A stretch of 64,000 nt of DNA, taken from NCBI GenBank assembly GCA_009823395.1, contig CM020501.1, positions 28,237,361-28,301,360 on the forward strand, in the 5' to 3' direction. Below the pieces are notes generated by a model. It saw nothing but the letters and a program-made list of their open reading frames with translations. It was not told where the DNA came from and did not search any database. The stretch is from Thamnaconus septentrionalis (Eukaryota; Chordata; Actinopteri; Tetraodontiformes; Monacanthidae). Made by a program: the position numbers and the translations under genes. Of the stretch, positions 23,018-49,386 are shown one piece after another. Every line of letters begins with the position of its first letter. Position 1 is the first letter of the stretch.

Positions 23018-24527
23018 AGTGGAGGCAGCTGCACAGGGTGGCGGCCGGCTCCAGGAAAGCGGCGCACTTTCATCTATTGCGACACTTAGCCTGTTTACCC
23101 CCCCGCCCCCTTTCTCCAATTGCTAGGAGTTCCCAGAGTGACGTCTGCGGCCACGAGGCCGTCCGCCGCCGCGCTCGGCACTGCACCAAATGACGGCGTT
23201 CAATTTTAAATTATGAATTGTTTATTACACAATGTGCAGTTTGCCGCCGCCGCCGCCGCCCTGGCCTCATTCTGAAGTACACCGCTTTCACGCTGCTTCG
23301 GTGAAGTTGCACAAAAAAAACAAAAAAAAAAACGAGTTGCGACGATGACGAAGCGGCGCCTTAGCTTGCAGAAATGGACGCAATGACAAGCGAGCAACTT
23401 GAAAAAGGGGAAGTAGTTTAATAAATAAATCAGGGTTCAGCTGAGTTTAGCGTAGCGGCCGAGTGCTTCCAGCTGCAACCCTGAGCTAAATGGAATGGAA
23501 TCCTGATGAGCGTCGACGTCCCGCCGCGCATCGTGGCGGCCACATTGCGCCTATTTATGCCGTCGCGAATTCTTCACTCGACAACTGTGAAACAATTTAA
23601 CAGTTTCCCGTATTGTTTGCGTTTTTCCAACGTCCACTCTCTCCGCTTAGTCCTTTTGGCTCGCAGTAACTGTAAAATCAGCGTTGTCAACCTAAAATGA
23701 CACAGCACGAGGGACAGGATTCGATTGGCTGTCTTGTTTTGGTGGACTCTGTCAATTGTGTTGCTAACGACATTAGCGCTACTACAAAGGTAAAGCTCGT
23801 GGTGGGGCTTTGTGGCCTCCAAATATTTGATTTGATTTTCAAAACGCTAACGTGAGTTAAAAACGAAGTAAATTCAACTTCAAATTTTGCGTACAATCAA
23901 CGTCTCACTTTCAGCATTTCTTTTTTCGCATTTCTAGCAGCATTTCATTCTTTAGCAATAGTGAACACAATAAAACACACTCAGCCAATGCCTATTTTGT
24001 TTTTTGTTTTTTTGTTTTTTTTTGAACACTCAACATTCAAATGATGTCATCAGAGATGAATCATTGTGGCTAACGCTTTTTGTTTTAAAATTTTTTTGGC
24101 CAGCCATTCCACTGCTAATTGAACCCTTACGGGACTCGTTGGAGCATCTGCAGCGTCGTCAATCACATAGTCCGTATCCAAAAAGCCCCAGATGTGTCCC
24201 CGAGACGAAGGGTGGTGGTGGTGGTGGTGGTGGTGGTGTTGGGGAATCACAGCGTTCCTCCAGTAGATTTTCTGTTGAGTGATGGACTGAGCCGATCAAA
24301 GGGGTGAGCGGAGGGGAGTGGGTGGAGGGGGGTTTAGTCATGTGTGAGCGAACATAGCTGGCGGATGGGTTCAACGGGTTTGATGCGAGACAGGTGAGCC
24401 GCAGACGGGGAGCAGGAGGAGAACCGAGGCGCCGACATCATTTGAATGATGATAATTTGGGCGAATGTTTGAGAATTTTAATGGTCCAAGGGGAAGGGGT
24501 TCACCCCATCGAAATAGGTGTCTGATG

Positions 24528-24566
<39 letters not shown>

Positions 24567-25356
24567 TATATATGGGGGTCCCCAATTAACCCATGAGACC
24601 CCCTGAAAGCCTCAAAGCAAAAATTTAAGGGGATCTCATATTTTTTCAAAACGCTACAAAATGTATTTGTGTCACTGATGGTCACTAAAATGTCCTTAAG
24701 ATCACCCTGTCTAATATTAAAAATGTTAGACAGAAAAGGGACCGGGTTGACACCTCGCAGAACAAGGCATAAAAGGTAATGCTACTAGATGTGATGAAAA
24801 AAAGCCACAAAGTTGCATAGATGCAATATTGTTAGGTTATTATAGGCCTCCTGTATGTAAAGGAAATTAAGATTTGGTATTCAGTAACAACCAGGCGGAT
24901 GGGGACCCCCGAAAATTGATGGTATTGTATTCCGCACACTGGGCCCAAGGATTTGATAAGTCACCCCTGCTGTCATACACCAACAAGGGAAACAAACAAA
25001 CAAACAAACAAAAACAAAAACACCACCACCCTGGCAGCTCACCGCTTGACCCGGATGATCTGGTCCCGCATGGGCTTGATGTCCTGGAAGCTCTGCTGGT
25101 TGACCAGGCTGTAGACCAGGATGAAGCCCTGGCCGTTCCGGATGTACAGGTCCCGCATGGAGGCGAACTGCTCGGTGCCGGCCGTGTCCAGGATCTCCAG
25201 CACGGACGGCGACGAGTCCACCTCGATCTCCTTGCGGTAGAAGTCCTCGATGGTGGGGTCGTACTTCTCGATGAAGGTGCCGGTGACGAACTGCACGGTC
25301 AGCGCCGACTTGCCCACGCCGCCGCTGCCCAGCACCACCACCTTGTACTCCCGCAT
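15314..25356 (-). CDS. rap2a: Ras-related small GTPase Rap2a, complete, two exons
   Basis: Exons 25356-25043 and 15551-15314 join through an AG/G split arginine codon (VKR then YQQVPVV) to give 183 residues, the length of human RAP2A. Rap2 is a membrane-bound GTP/GDP switch acting through effectors such as the MINK/TNIK/MAP4K4 kinases on adhesion and the cytoskeleton. All nucleotide-binding motifs are intact: P-loop GSGGVGKS (10-17), switch I YDPTIEDF with the Rap2-type Phe39 (Rap1 has Ser), DTAGTEQF with the Rap-type Thr61, NKVD (116-119) and ETSAK. The tail CCPACSVQ ends in a CAAX box (CSVQ) preceded by two cysteines suited to palmitoylation. The final Gln favours rap2a or rap2c over rap2b (CVIL in human), and neighbouring mbnl2 supports rap2a. 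A single intron after codon 104 is as expected. Which teleost paralogue this is cannot be told. Confidence 0.93.
15590..15735 (+). mobile_element. LINE fragment (L2-like reverse transcriptase C-terminus)
   Basis: On the plus strand two frames in succession encode [23 protein letters not shown] and then, after a frameshift, [14 protein letters not shown]. These are the hallmark end of the ORF2 protein of L2-like non-LTR retrotransposons. Only about 45 residues remain and the frame is broken. It is antisense to rap2a. Confidence 0.75.
15800..16130. mobile_element. Tc1/mariner-like MITE (copy 2)
   Basis: The ends are TACACTGCCAGTGAAAAGTT and the inverse AACTTTTGATTAGTAGTGCA, matching the family at 12346 and 36791. 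The interior shares the ATATATGTAATTATGCAGC word with the copy at 36791. No coding capacity. Confidence 0.75.
16608..16658. repeat. (CTT)17 triplet repeat
   Basis: Seventeen perfect CTT units in the rap2a intron; the transcript sense is AAG, a purine run. Confidence 0.95.
18373..18718. mobile_element. decayed DNA transposon with GGTGCACC-type ends
   Basis: The left end AGGGGTGCACCAATACCA and right end GGTATCGGTGCATCCT-like sequence (18698-18718) are inverted relatives, and internal GTATCG and GGTACC words recur. The ends resemble those of a hAT group common in fish. The target duplication is not readable. Confidence 0.5.
20933..21082. mobile_element. TTAA-type MITE, short internally deleted copy
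   Basis: It opens TTAAAGGTCCAGAGTGG and closes ATTACACACTTAA, with TTAA at both outer edges. The middle is reduced compared with the 450-bp copy at 54380. Confidence 0.65.
22188..22770. mobile_element. hAT-like non-autonomous transposon with perfect 8-bp target duplication
   Basis: It starts TAGTGTTGTAGTTAAGACC and ends CAGTGCTGTAACACTA. CCCCAATC is present immediately outside both ends (22180-22187 and 22771-22778), an 8-bp target site duplication typical of hAT elements. Its interior near both ends is built of GAGACCAAGACC-like words. No transposase frame. Confidence 0.75.
22972..23016. repeat. (CTG)15 triplet repeat in the rap2a intron
   Basis: Fifteen perfect CTG units on the plus strand, hence CAG in the rap2a pre-mRNA. 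It is the longest CTG/CAG tract in the window. Confidence 0.95.
25043..25356 (-). CDS. rap2a: rap2a exon 1: P-loop, switch I and switch II
   Basis: Starts [18 protein letters not shown], the invariant Rap2 N-terminus, with a purine at -3 of the ATG. It ends at GTCAAGCG followed by a GTGAGC donor (GT at 25042-25041). The exon is GC-rich at third codon positions, which also opens long antisense frames on the plus strand that are not genes. Confidence 0.95.
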
Positions 25357-25560
25357 GGCGCGCCCCGCGGTGGACTCCGATCACGGCATGCAGGGGGAAT
25401 AGGGGGCTAGGGATGGAGGGATGGAGGGATGGAGGGCTGGGCTAGACTGGAGCGGCGGAAGGATCGGGGCGCATCCCCCGCGGGCGGTGCTAGCCGGAGC
25501 CCGGCGCGGTACAAAGAGAAGCGGGATGCTGGAGCATGAAGCTCCGGCAAAGAGGAAGAG
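25357..25560 (-). promoter_or_regulatory. rap2a: 5' UTR and CpG-rich promoter region of rap2a
   Basis: The DNA before the rap2a ATG is CpG-rich (GGCGCGCC adjoining the start, GCGGAAGG and CCCGCGGGCGG blocks to about 25510) and then turns into purine-rich simple sequence. This fits a CpG-island promoter. No TATA box is evident and the start site is not determined. Confidence 0.45.
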
Positions 25561-26542
25561 GAGGAGGATGGAGGGATGGAGGGAGGGAGGGGTGGAGAAG
25601 AAGAAGAAAAAAAAATCCTCTAGTGGAATATTCCCACGCTATCTCGCAGGGACGCCGTTCCGGGGGCATCCATAATGCAATAAGGCGTCGGCGTGGTAAA
25701 AATAAGATGGGCTATTATTAGACCCGGCGAGGCTGCACATCTTTTATCATGTGGAGGAGGAAGAGGAGACGGTGGTGGTGGCGGAGGAGGAGGAGAAGAA
25801 GAAGAAGGAGAAAAAAGGGGAAGGGAAAAAAAAAATCTAGCGCCACATCCCCGTTGCACGGCGGCGGGGTTGAGCCGAGTTAAAGGCAAAGAGGCTGTTT
25901 ATCCTGCGAGAAGACAGAGGCGAGTTGCTGGGAATCCACGCCTCCACCTCCCCTCCCACTCCTCCACCTCCCCTCCCGGCCCCGGTGCGACCGACTGGGA
26001 TGTTGTCGCTTCCTGGAAGATATGAGGAGCGATTAGTGCCACACTCAGGACGCGGTCGGGGATGGGTGGGTGGGTTAGAACAGGCTGCTTACTACTGTTA
26101 TTTTATTATTATTATTATTATCAGCAGAAAAAACAGTCAATAAAAAATTTTACTCGCACGAGGATGTGATTTATTTTTTATTTAATTTTATTTTAATTTA
26201 TTTTTTGCCCGTGACGCAGTGGATGGCGGCAGCGGGGCATCACGGGATGCAACGTGTCTCGAATGGGACTCAGACAGACGAAGGTGACGTCATGGCTAAG
26301 AGTTGTTATTGTTGTGATTATTGCTATTGTCATTACTATCGTGTCTTGACGATGCATTTTTTTTCAAAGGACCCAGTCGCTCAGGAGAATCTCCAGTCAC
26401 GTGATCAAAACGGGGCGTTGTGAATTGAACTGTGGTGTGTATTTCTTTCTAAATTAATACAATAAATAAAATAATTAATTTCTTTAGCACCTCGCTGGTT
26501 GACCAGCTGGATCAGCTGATAAACACTACTACTACTGCCACT

Positions 26543-26573
<31 letters not shown>

Positions 26574-28604
26574 CTTTATTTATATATCACTTTTCATGCA
26601 TTATCAATGCGTCTCAAAGTGATTTACAGAAAAATAAACCCAGAAATGGAACATGTTATTAAAACCCACCCTGCCCCCAACCACACACCCAGACCCACGC
26701 ATCCTTCGCACACCTACACATTGTCAATATTACTCAAAAGTGCTTCACAGAAAAATAAAAACAGAAATGTAACACATAATAAAAACCCACTACTACTATT
26801 ACTACTACCTCTACTACTACTGATAAGAACAATGGGTCTTGACCTGCATTTTTGCAATTTCTTCCCCCTTTTCAGAGTGCGTTTGTGACAGTCAGGTGCC
26901 GGGTGCCTCTCTTTACACAACACATAGAGGTGTTGTCTCTGCGCATACTTTCCTAATCCTATGGCACTGCAGGTTTGCTTTGAGCGCAGGCCAGTCCAGC
27001 CCCATCAACGCCGCCCCCCCCCCCCCCCCCACCCCAACCCCGAGGTAAAAAACACTCTGTGAAAGGCAGCAGACGAAAGAAAAAGGGGGGAAAATCCCCA
27101 AGAATCAGCTGAACTGACACTAATGACACGATTGGTGCTTTAAATAGCGCTCCAACTGTCCTGCCCTGCGGGCCAATGGAGATTTGCAGCAGCCGACCCC
27201 CCCACCCCCCACCGCACTGGCAAAAAAAACAACTCAACTCCAGCTCACCGCTGGACGACTTTCTCTGCTGCGCTTTGATTTTGCAGAAGACGAAAGAAAC
27301 GATAAACGCGCAGCGTCAGGTGGCTGCTCCATACCTGCGAGGAAGGAAGAGTGGAAAACAACCACCCCACTTCTCCATCTGCGAACGACATTCCACATTC
27401 CTGCATTTAATGGCCTCAACAAGTATTCCTGCAAAAAGGGGGCTCGGAAGGGTTCGACCCGGCTCGGCTCGGCCTGCTTGGCCTCATCTGAAAATGACAG
27501 TTTCAGTGGTCCGGCGCTGAAACGGGGTCCAGCTGGTCGTGCATCATCCACTGTCATCGGAAAATAAATTAGGGACATGAAAGCTGTCTCCGAAATGCAT
27601 TTACACGGGATGACGTTCCACCAGAGGCACGTTTGGAGATACACTGTGCGCTCAAATTCTCATCCTGACTCTCAAAGTTACACGGAAATTGACTAGAAAC
27701 GGATGAACTCGTGACTTTTTATGCTGTGACGGAGCCTCCTGGAATCGATTCCCCAGTGCTGGATACACGACTTGGCCCAATTAGGGGGAGAGTCACGCGG
27801 CCGGGCGTCACATGGCAGAACCTGAGAAGCAAAAAAAAAAAACATCAGTGAAGCTGCAGTCGGGTCAGAACCCCTTGAAGTTTGGCGGCCCAGCTTTGTT
27901 GCAATGAAAATGTTTGAAAGCATGTAAAATAACATGGTTATTCTTTGCCAGAATCAACAATCACAGCAGCGACGATATTGTCTTGTTCAAGGTCCCATGT
28001 CATGCCAGAAGAAAATCCCATTAGCAGTGTTTTAGGGCGGCATTATTGGAGCAAAATTATTTGCAAACGTAGACTCACAGGCTCAACTCTGTCTCCTCTC
28101 TGTCAGGACACTTAACACATACTCCCAACCTTCTTCTCAGTCACTTGGAACATTAGCACTGTACAATATTGTGTATGTATATGTTTATGTGGTATGTGTT
28201 TCTTTATAGCATGCGTTCTCCTATAATGTGGATCACTTTATTTCGTTTTAAGAACCTACAGCTGTAGCTTTTAAATTACGTTGTCCAGGCAACTGTACAA
28301 TGACAATAAATGTCTGTCTTATCTTATCTTATCAATACAGCCTTTACATCCCTAGTGGGCGCAGGAGTAACACCGCTGTTGTCCTGAGTCCTGCATACTC
28401 CAGTTCAGTAGGTGGCGGTATGCGCCTTTAAGTTAGGTTAGCAGTGTGCCAGTAAAACACAGAGAAGAAGAAGATGATGATCTACGTGTGGTCCACATCT
28501 TGAGATACGCATTTAACAAACACAACACAGATCTTGAGTACACACAAAGACAAAGACAAAATTTTGCTACAATAACACCCCAGTAGCCTGCGGGACCGTA
28601 GCCC
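25561..28604. other. intergenic region between mbnl2 and rap2a, right of the rap2a promoter
   Basis: No exons recognised. It contains GGA/GAA purine runs (25555-25620, 25750-25830), ATT runs (26100-26120), a CAAT-repeat-led common fish repeat (about 26545-26790, with the ACTTTATTTATAT word), a poly-C block (27014-27032), and at about 28090-28335 a likely LINE 3' end, with CAATGACAATAAATG followed by a TCTTA tail. Confidence 0.5.
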
Positions 28605-28965
28605 TTCTCTACACAGCTACGGATCATTCTGCGGATCACTGTGCGAATCGTTCTGCGAACTGTTCTGTGGAACGCTGCGTGAACTGTTATGTGGATCACT
28701 GATACACATTTGCCAATCATTTTGCGGATCACGCTGCAAAATGTTCCGTGGATTGTTCGGTGAATCGTTTTGCGGATCACTGATACACATTTAAGAATAG
28801 TTCTGCAAATAGTTCTGCAAAACACTCTGCAAATCGTTTTGCAGATTGTTCTCCAAATCGCTCTGTGGATCACTGACACACATTTGTGGATCGTTTTGCA
28901 ATCGCTCAACAACTTGTTCAGCGAATCGCAGGCCACTCTGTGAACTGTTCTGCGAATCACTTTAC
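28605..28965. repeat. degenerate short-unit tandem array
   Basis: Repeated words such as TTCTGCGAATC, TTTGCGGATCACTG and TGTTCTGTGGA recur every 12-16 bp with many substitutions. ACTGATACACATTT occurs three times in diverged form (about 28698, 28778, 28873), suggesting a higher-order unit of about 80-95 bp. On the minus strand the array is open and reads as repeats like RTIHRTI, part of a long frame with no known domain. Confidence 0.7.
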
Positions 28966-29322
28966 GGATCTGCCATGGCAGAAGTAGCAAAAGTGTAAGT
29001 GGGCAAGGACAGCCAATCAAGTGCTCCTGCACACACACAGATCTTGATACACAAATTTGGTGCCAACGCCACCCTTCCAAACACGTGACAAAGTCCAACG
29101 TAGCCTCAGTTAGCATGACGCTAAAACGCTGCCCTTTTTTGCAGAGGCCGCAGTGGGCTAAATAAGATTCTTGGAATTTGGGTGTTTTTATTTTATTTAG
29201 GTGGATATTTGTACAGTGTGGATATTTTAACACCACAAATGGTCGTAACCACCCACCCCACCCCAACACACATAGGTAAACACTGCGGTCACGCCAGCTG
29301 CGCTTCGGAAAATCACCTGTGT

Positions 29323-29591
29323 GGTGATTTTCAACTTGTTTCACTGGACCATTTTTGGATAATCTCGTGTGTGTCTGTGTGAGTGTGTGTGTCTGTTTGT
29401 CCATATTCCAGGACATCCAGTTAACACAGCAGCAGCCCAAATCAACCAGTCATTTCCCCCTTCTTTGCACGTCTTGTCAGTTCATCATCCTCCCACCCAC
29501 CAGGTTCACCCTAAACTGTTTGTTGACTAACTGTGTAACTTCAGCAAAATATTGTTAGCAAATGGTCCAGTGAAACAAGTTGAAAATCACC
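29323..29591. repeat. 32-bp perfect inverted repeat
   Basis: Positions 29323-29354 are the exact inverse of 29560-29591, with a 205-bp spacer. The right arm belongs to the first unit of the 183-bp tandem array, so the left arm is an inverted fragment of the same unit. Confidence 0.85.
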
Positions 29592-30230
29592 TCAGAGGTA
29601 GTTGCGGACACGTAGAACAAGAATCAGGTGGAGTGTCCAGAAACGATTTGATTTTGTTTTTTGAATAATATTTGAAATTTCCCATGAAAACAGGTTTTGT
29701 ACTGTATGCTGTGGACAATTTCAGCATCACATTATCAGAAAAAGCTACGGTGAAAAACTTGAAAATCACCACACAGATAGTTGAGGATATGTAGAACAAG
29801 AATCTGGTGGAGTTTGTAGAAAACATTCTGATTGTGTTTTTTTTTTTTTAATTAAATACTTGAATCTGCCTATCAAAGTAGGTTTTGTACTGTGTGTGGT
29901 GTGTAACTTCAGCCAGATTACTCCAAAAGGCTACAGAGAAACACGTTGAAAATCACACCAGAGGTAGTTGAGGACATGTAGAACAAGAATCTGGTGGAAA
30001 CATTTTAGAAAACATTTTGATTCTGTTTTTTAATTAATATTTGAATTTGCCTATTAAAGCAAGTTTTGTACTGCATGCGGTGTTTAACTTCAGCATCAGA
30101 TTATCAGAAAAAGCTACAGTAAAACAAGTTGAAAATCACCTTAGAGGTAGTTGTGGACATGTAGAACAAGAATCTGTTGAGTTTGCAGAAAACACTTTGA
30201 GTTTGTTTTTTTAAATAATAATTTAAAAAG
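29515..30230. repeat. satellite-like tandem array, four units of about 183 bp
   Basis: The word GTAGAACAAGAATC occurs at about 29612, 29791, 29978 and 30161, spacings of 179, 187 and 183 bp. Each unit also contains TTGAAAATCAC, a GTAACTTCAGC-like segment and a T-run. The units have diverged by small indels. The array lies just past the probable 3' end of mbnl2. Confidence 0.85.
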
Positions 30231-30634
30231 TGTCATTTTAAAGTGTAGATAGCGTGACTGGGGTCAGGGTCAGGGGCCTTTCCGAAGTGTAGCTGGCGTG
30301 ACCGCAGTAGATAAACTCCACCCGCCTCGCCGTCACCATTCGGGTGACTCCATGATAATTCCATTTAGCAGAGAACGACTCCTCTCATGTCTCAAAGGAC
30401 GGACACTGTCCAGAGGGCCTCCGAGGCGTTCTGTGTCCAGTTCAGGGACGGCTGGGAAAAATAATACTTCATCCGTGCGCCATTCAATGAGACAAAATGA
30501 GAGCACGGAGAGGAAAAAACAATACACTCATTTTCTCGTTTTTTTATTTCTTTCTTTCAATAGATTTTACACTATCTCGCTTGAACCAAAGAAACATTCA
30601 ACTATAGAAACATAAAATAGCACAAAATATATGC

Positions 30635-30639
<5 letters not shown>

Positions 30640-30699
<60 letters not shown>
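30640..30699. repeat. (GA)30 microsatellite
   Basis: A 60-bp pure GA tract (CU in the minus-strand transcript), about 90 nt before the last candidate poly(A) signal of mbnl2. Confidence 0.95.
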
Positions 30700-30702
<3 letters not shown>

Positions 30703-32942
30703 TTAAAAACAATTACACTGGAACTGCAAAAATCATGAGGGTCTCCTTATGGGGGACTTGGGGAGGGAGTTGGGGGTCCTCATTCGTCGGGTCCACTGCC
30801 ACTGGGATGGCACGGGCGGTCCGGTCGCAATACACAAAACCTGCAGCCTCCGCTTGCAAAAGCGCCCTCTGCTGGCTAAAGCTGTCGACTCACAAGCTCC
30901 CAACACCAGTAGATCCATTGTAAGGCAATGGGGACATCGCAGAGAACTGGCGACAGCGAGATCTTTTGGCCTTTTTGAGGTGCGGCCCAAGAAATAATGA
31001 TAAATATCTGAAGTGAAACTGAGGAGGGCTTTGGAGAAAAAAAACAACAACAAAAAAACAAAAAACCTTTATAAGCACGCCGGACTGGAGATAATAAGGC
31101 AAAGTGTTTGGATAAACTGAGTCTGCTCAGTCGACAAAATGCTCACAAAGTGCTTCTACTTCCTCATCTTTTTCTCCTCAAACCGTCGGCCAATTGCTTA
31201 ACTTTTGCGCATTTTTATGAAAGTAACAAATCAAAGGGGGCAACACCACGTACAAAAGGGGCGTCGTGGGTGACCAAGTAAGGGACATCTTTATAGTTTT
31301 TCCCCCTTTCAAAACATTCAGAATCACTGAATAAACGAAGGGACAGTGTCGTTTTTCTCAGTATCTGTCTTTGATTGACGGACAGATTTCGATTGGCTAG
31401 GCAGAGGGGAATGGAGCGGGGCAAAAAACAAACAAACAAACAAACAAAAAAAACAAAAACCAAACCCTCTTAAGCTTTAAAAGGAAACACGTCTTGAAAC
31501 AACATGGAAAGTGCAATCTTAACTCTAGCGATACATCGAATAAAATGCGTCGGTGTGGAACCTTGAAGGTTCTCTGTCCGGGGGAGAGAAGTTGTACACC
31601 TGAACTCATTAACTTATAGATTATGTAGATCTTATATATATTTATGTATATATATATATTTCATATATAATCTATGTAACATTGACGCATTTTTTTTTTT
31701 ATATCTACTGAAGTGTTACAGTCGGCTAATGAAAATATTAGGTCATCATCTCCGTGACGAGTACGAAATGTCTTCTTTTACAATCTACTCCTTGTGTACA
31801 GTGTACTAGCAAAACAAACAAAAAAAAATAAAGAGAAAAAAAAATCAAATAAAAAAAGACAAACAAAAATCAACTCAACAATGTCATTTACAAAAATACC
31901 CAACTTTAGTAATTGCAACATTTTGGCTGCCACAGCAACAACTTAATATTGTTATGAAATACTATCATAGAGTGAAAAGTACATCTTATTTTTTTTTTTG
32001 AAAATTTCTTCTCTTTTTTTTTGGTAAAATGTCATCTATACAATAAACATTTCTTTTTTTCTGAGTTTTTTCTGTAATTCCCCAACAACACAAGCAAACT
32101 TTCATATCTTATTTTATATTTTTTTTAAAACTACGCTCATTACTGCAACTCACCGCGACCTTTTCGTTTTAAACCCGTGAAAAAGGCAAGAGAGATTCGG
32201 CGGCTTCCGATTGGTGGGCTCTTTTTTTTTTACCCCCCCAACCTCTCTCCACCACTCGTTGGCTCGCCCCCTATAGGTTAGACCTTGAAATGACCGGCCT
32301 CGCGCAGCATGTGGCACAGCTCAATAAATTACATTCATTTCAAAATATAATAGTGAACTTTTTCTCTCTTTTTTTGACTAAAAATCACTTTTTTTGACCA
32401 AGAGAAACGACAAAGAAAAGATAAATTACGACAAAATAATAGAACTTTTTTTTTTCTCCGCCGCCTTCCACAACTGCGACGTAGACAACGCATGTGGAGA
32501 CGGTCGGAAGAGACGAAACGGAGGGAAAAATAAAATCAGATAAAATGAAATGATGGTAAAACCCAGACTGTGGATTGTCGATGTTCATCAAGCACCGTGA
32601 AAAGGACACCAGAATGTCGGACAGGATTTAGTATCGTGGGTTAAAAGTGGGTTTAAAGAAAAAACAAAAATGAAAAAAATTAATTTAAAACAAGATCTGC
32701 TCAAAATAAAAAATAAATAAATAAAATGACGATCTTGGCTAAAAGACAGGTGATTGTTCCTGACGTTGGTGGTGAGGGGGAGCTATGGGGGGTTTCAAAC
32801 AGACCTCTAATAGACACAACACAATCGGTTTTTCCTCCTCCTCCCAATTTTTTAAATAACTTTGAATACATTTCTAGAAGCGAAGTGATAAACTCCCAAA
32901 ATAAGAGACACTTTTTTACGTACATTATTACACAGTATACAA

Positions 32943-32973
<31 letters not shown>

Positions 32974-33717
32974 AGTTCCACTCGCTTTTTTGTCTCCTTG
33001 TGTAAACTACTCAAAAAACCCCCCCAACGGTTAAGAAACAACGGTTCACAGTCACCGGAACATTCCACGGAGCTATAAGGGGTTTTTTTTTTTTTTTTGG
33101 TCGTCGAAAAAAAGTTGTTTTTGAATTTTTCAATTCAATTTGTCGTTTGCTTTTTTTTTCTGTCTCCGCGAAGCCACTTGTGATGTTTCGATGTCGAGAG
33201 AGTTCTCCAGGTGGAAAGGGATAAAATAAATAAAAAAACGTTTCCAAAGTCTTTCCCGAAAAAAAAGAAGGTCCGTGCGGCTTCCTGACAGCCGGCACTG
33301 AGTGTCTGTGACCGTTTCTGTCATTTTTTGTTTTTGTTTTTTAAAGTTGTGACACTGTGTTGTCAATGAGAACAAAATGAAAAAACAAAACAAAAAAAAA
33401 CATACTTTTTTTGAGGCACTTCTACAGTTTTTTCTAAAATGGAACAGGATCATCGGTGATGGTGGGGTTGGACATGTCAGATAGCCCTCCGGTCCGACTT
33501 TAAGTCATCTTTTAGCGCCGTCGAAACGCACCTTTTTTGTATTTTGTTAATTCTTTTTTTCAGTCTTAGCACTTTGAGTCCCTCCTGCGAGAAAAAAAAA
33601 ACAAAAAACTGTAAAATGAAAAAAAGCCTCCGTGCCAGGTGTCGTCGCTGGACCTCGCTTTCCTTCTTCTTTTTTTTTTCCCAGTGCCAGTCTGCCGGCA
33701 GACCATCAGTCTCCAGG

Positions 33718-33718
<1 letters not shown>

Positions 33719-33765
<47 letters not shown>
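33719..33765. repeat. (AC)n microsatellite in the mbnl2 3' UTR
   Basis: A 47-bp pure AC tract; the mbnl2 message carries it as a UG repeat, the class of sequence bound by CELF and TDP-43 proteins. Confidence 0.95.
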
Positions 33766-33769
<4 letters not shown>

Positions 33770-34725
33770 AGGCTTGGTATGTCTGGAGCATTTTTGAAGC
33801 CTTGGCACCTGCTCCTCCTCCCTCTGAGCCTTTTCTCGCTTTTCTTTTTTGTCTGTTTAAATTTTCTTGAATGGCCGCTAGCGTCTTCCCCTCCTTAACG
33901 TCTTCTCTGGTCATGACCGCATGCAAAAAAAGTTTAAAAAAAAAACAAGCATACAAAAAAAAGAGACAGACGCTCCGGCTGGAGCTGATAGAGGGCAGCA
34001 GCAGCAGCAACTTCTTCCAGGATGTGAACATTCGAGTTTGCAAGCTGCGACTTTGGCGAGGCGTTTGGGGGGGTCAACACAAGGGGGCGATGTTGGGTAT
34101 TTGAGCACATCTGCTGCCCCCTGGTGGTTGGACATTCAGCTTCTTAATGGATGGAGGGAGGAGGTGAAAAGAAAAATTTGCAGTGGAGAGCGTTTTCCCC
34201 CCCGACTTAAGCGACAGGACAACTCTGGTGCAAGTCAAGTGTGTATTCTGACTGGCAAAACCGGTGTGTGTGTGTGTGTGTATGTATGGGGGGCTGCGCG
34301 AGGAGGCTTGAATGTTGCACAGCTGCATATAGAATAAATATGAGAGAAAAAAGGGGCAGGGCTGGGTGTTAAAATGCGTGTCTGTACATCTGGATTATTT
34401 CCTTTTTTTCAGACATTTTCTTGTGACTCTTTTCCTAGAAATACACAGACTACTTGTTGTTTCGTTGTTGTTATTATTGTTATCATTATTGTTATTATGA
34501 TGATTTTTTTCCATTCTCTGTCTTGTTCCGTGAGAGTGTTGTCGTCGCTGTGAACACTGGCACTGCAGTTCTTATGGGCTCCTTTGATAAAAAGGGGTCG
34601 ACGTGTGAGGACCTCCTAACATGCAGGTTGCTGGACCTCCGCGGCAGAGGCAAGGTAGTATTTACACAGGGGCTGTTTTGGGCTTCCTAGTGTGGCTTGG
34701 TGACAGTCACTTCCCTTCCTGAGGC

Positions 34726-49386
<14,661 letters not shown>

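Larger units (their letters stand above)
15552..25042 (-). other. rap2a: intron of rap2a, 9.5 kb
   Basis: No additional exon was found. From left to right it carries a LINE fragment (15590-15735), a Tc1-like MITE (15800-16130), a CTT17 tract (16608-16658), a common fish repeat with the TCCATCCATCCATTGC word (17436-17590), a decayed element with GGTGCACC ends (18373-18718), a short TTAA-type MITE (20933-21082), an hAT-like element (22188-22770), a CTG15 tract (22972-23016), a GCC run (23243-23261) and a GGT run (24212-24238). Long frames in the stretch are low-complexity or have no recognisable motif. Confidence 0.75.
30540..34725 (-). other. mbnl2: probable long 3' UTR of mbnl2
   Basis: It extends from the mbnl2 stop codon to an AATAAA (30548-30543, TTTATT on the plus strand). 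The stretch is AT-rich with many plus-strand T-runs (A-runs in the RNA), has no splice-supported exon, and differs in texture from the repeat arrays beyond 30.24 kb. Long 3' UTRs are usual for muscleblind genes. It contains a GA tract (30640-30699), an AC tract (33719-33765) and an AT-rich block (31630-31680). Several other weak AATAAA matches exist, so shorter forms are likely and the distal end is uncertain. Confidence 0.5.

Noticed and set aside
24874..25410. 178-codon plus-strand frame with Leu/Asp/His-rich sequence
   Set aside because: It is antisense to rap2a exon 1, whose GC-rich third positions keep the opposite frame open.
29515..30230. Possible CRISPR-like or regular spaced array
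   Set aside because: The repeats are contiguous diverged 183-bp units, not short identical repeats with unique spacers, and the genome is eukaryotic.
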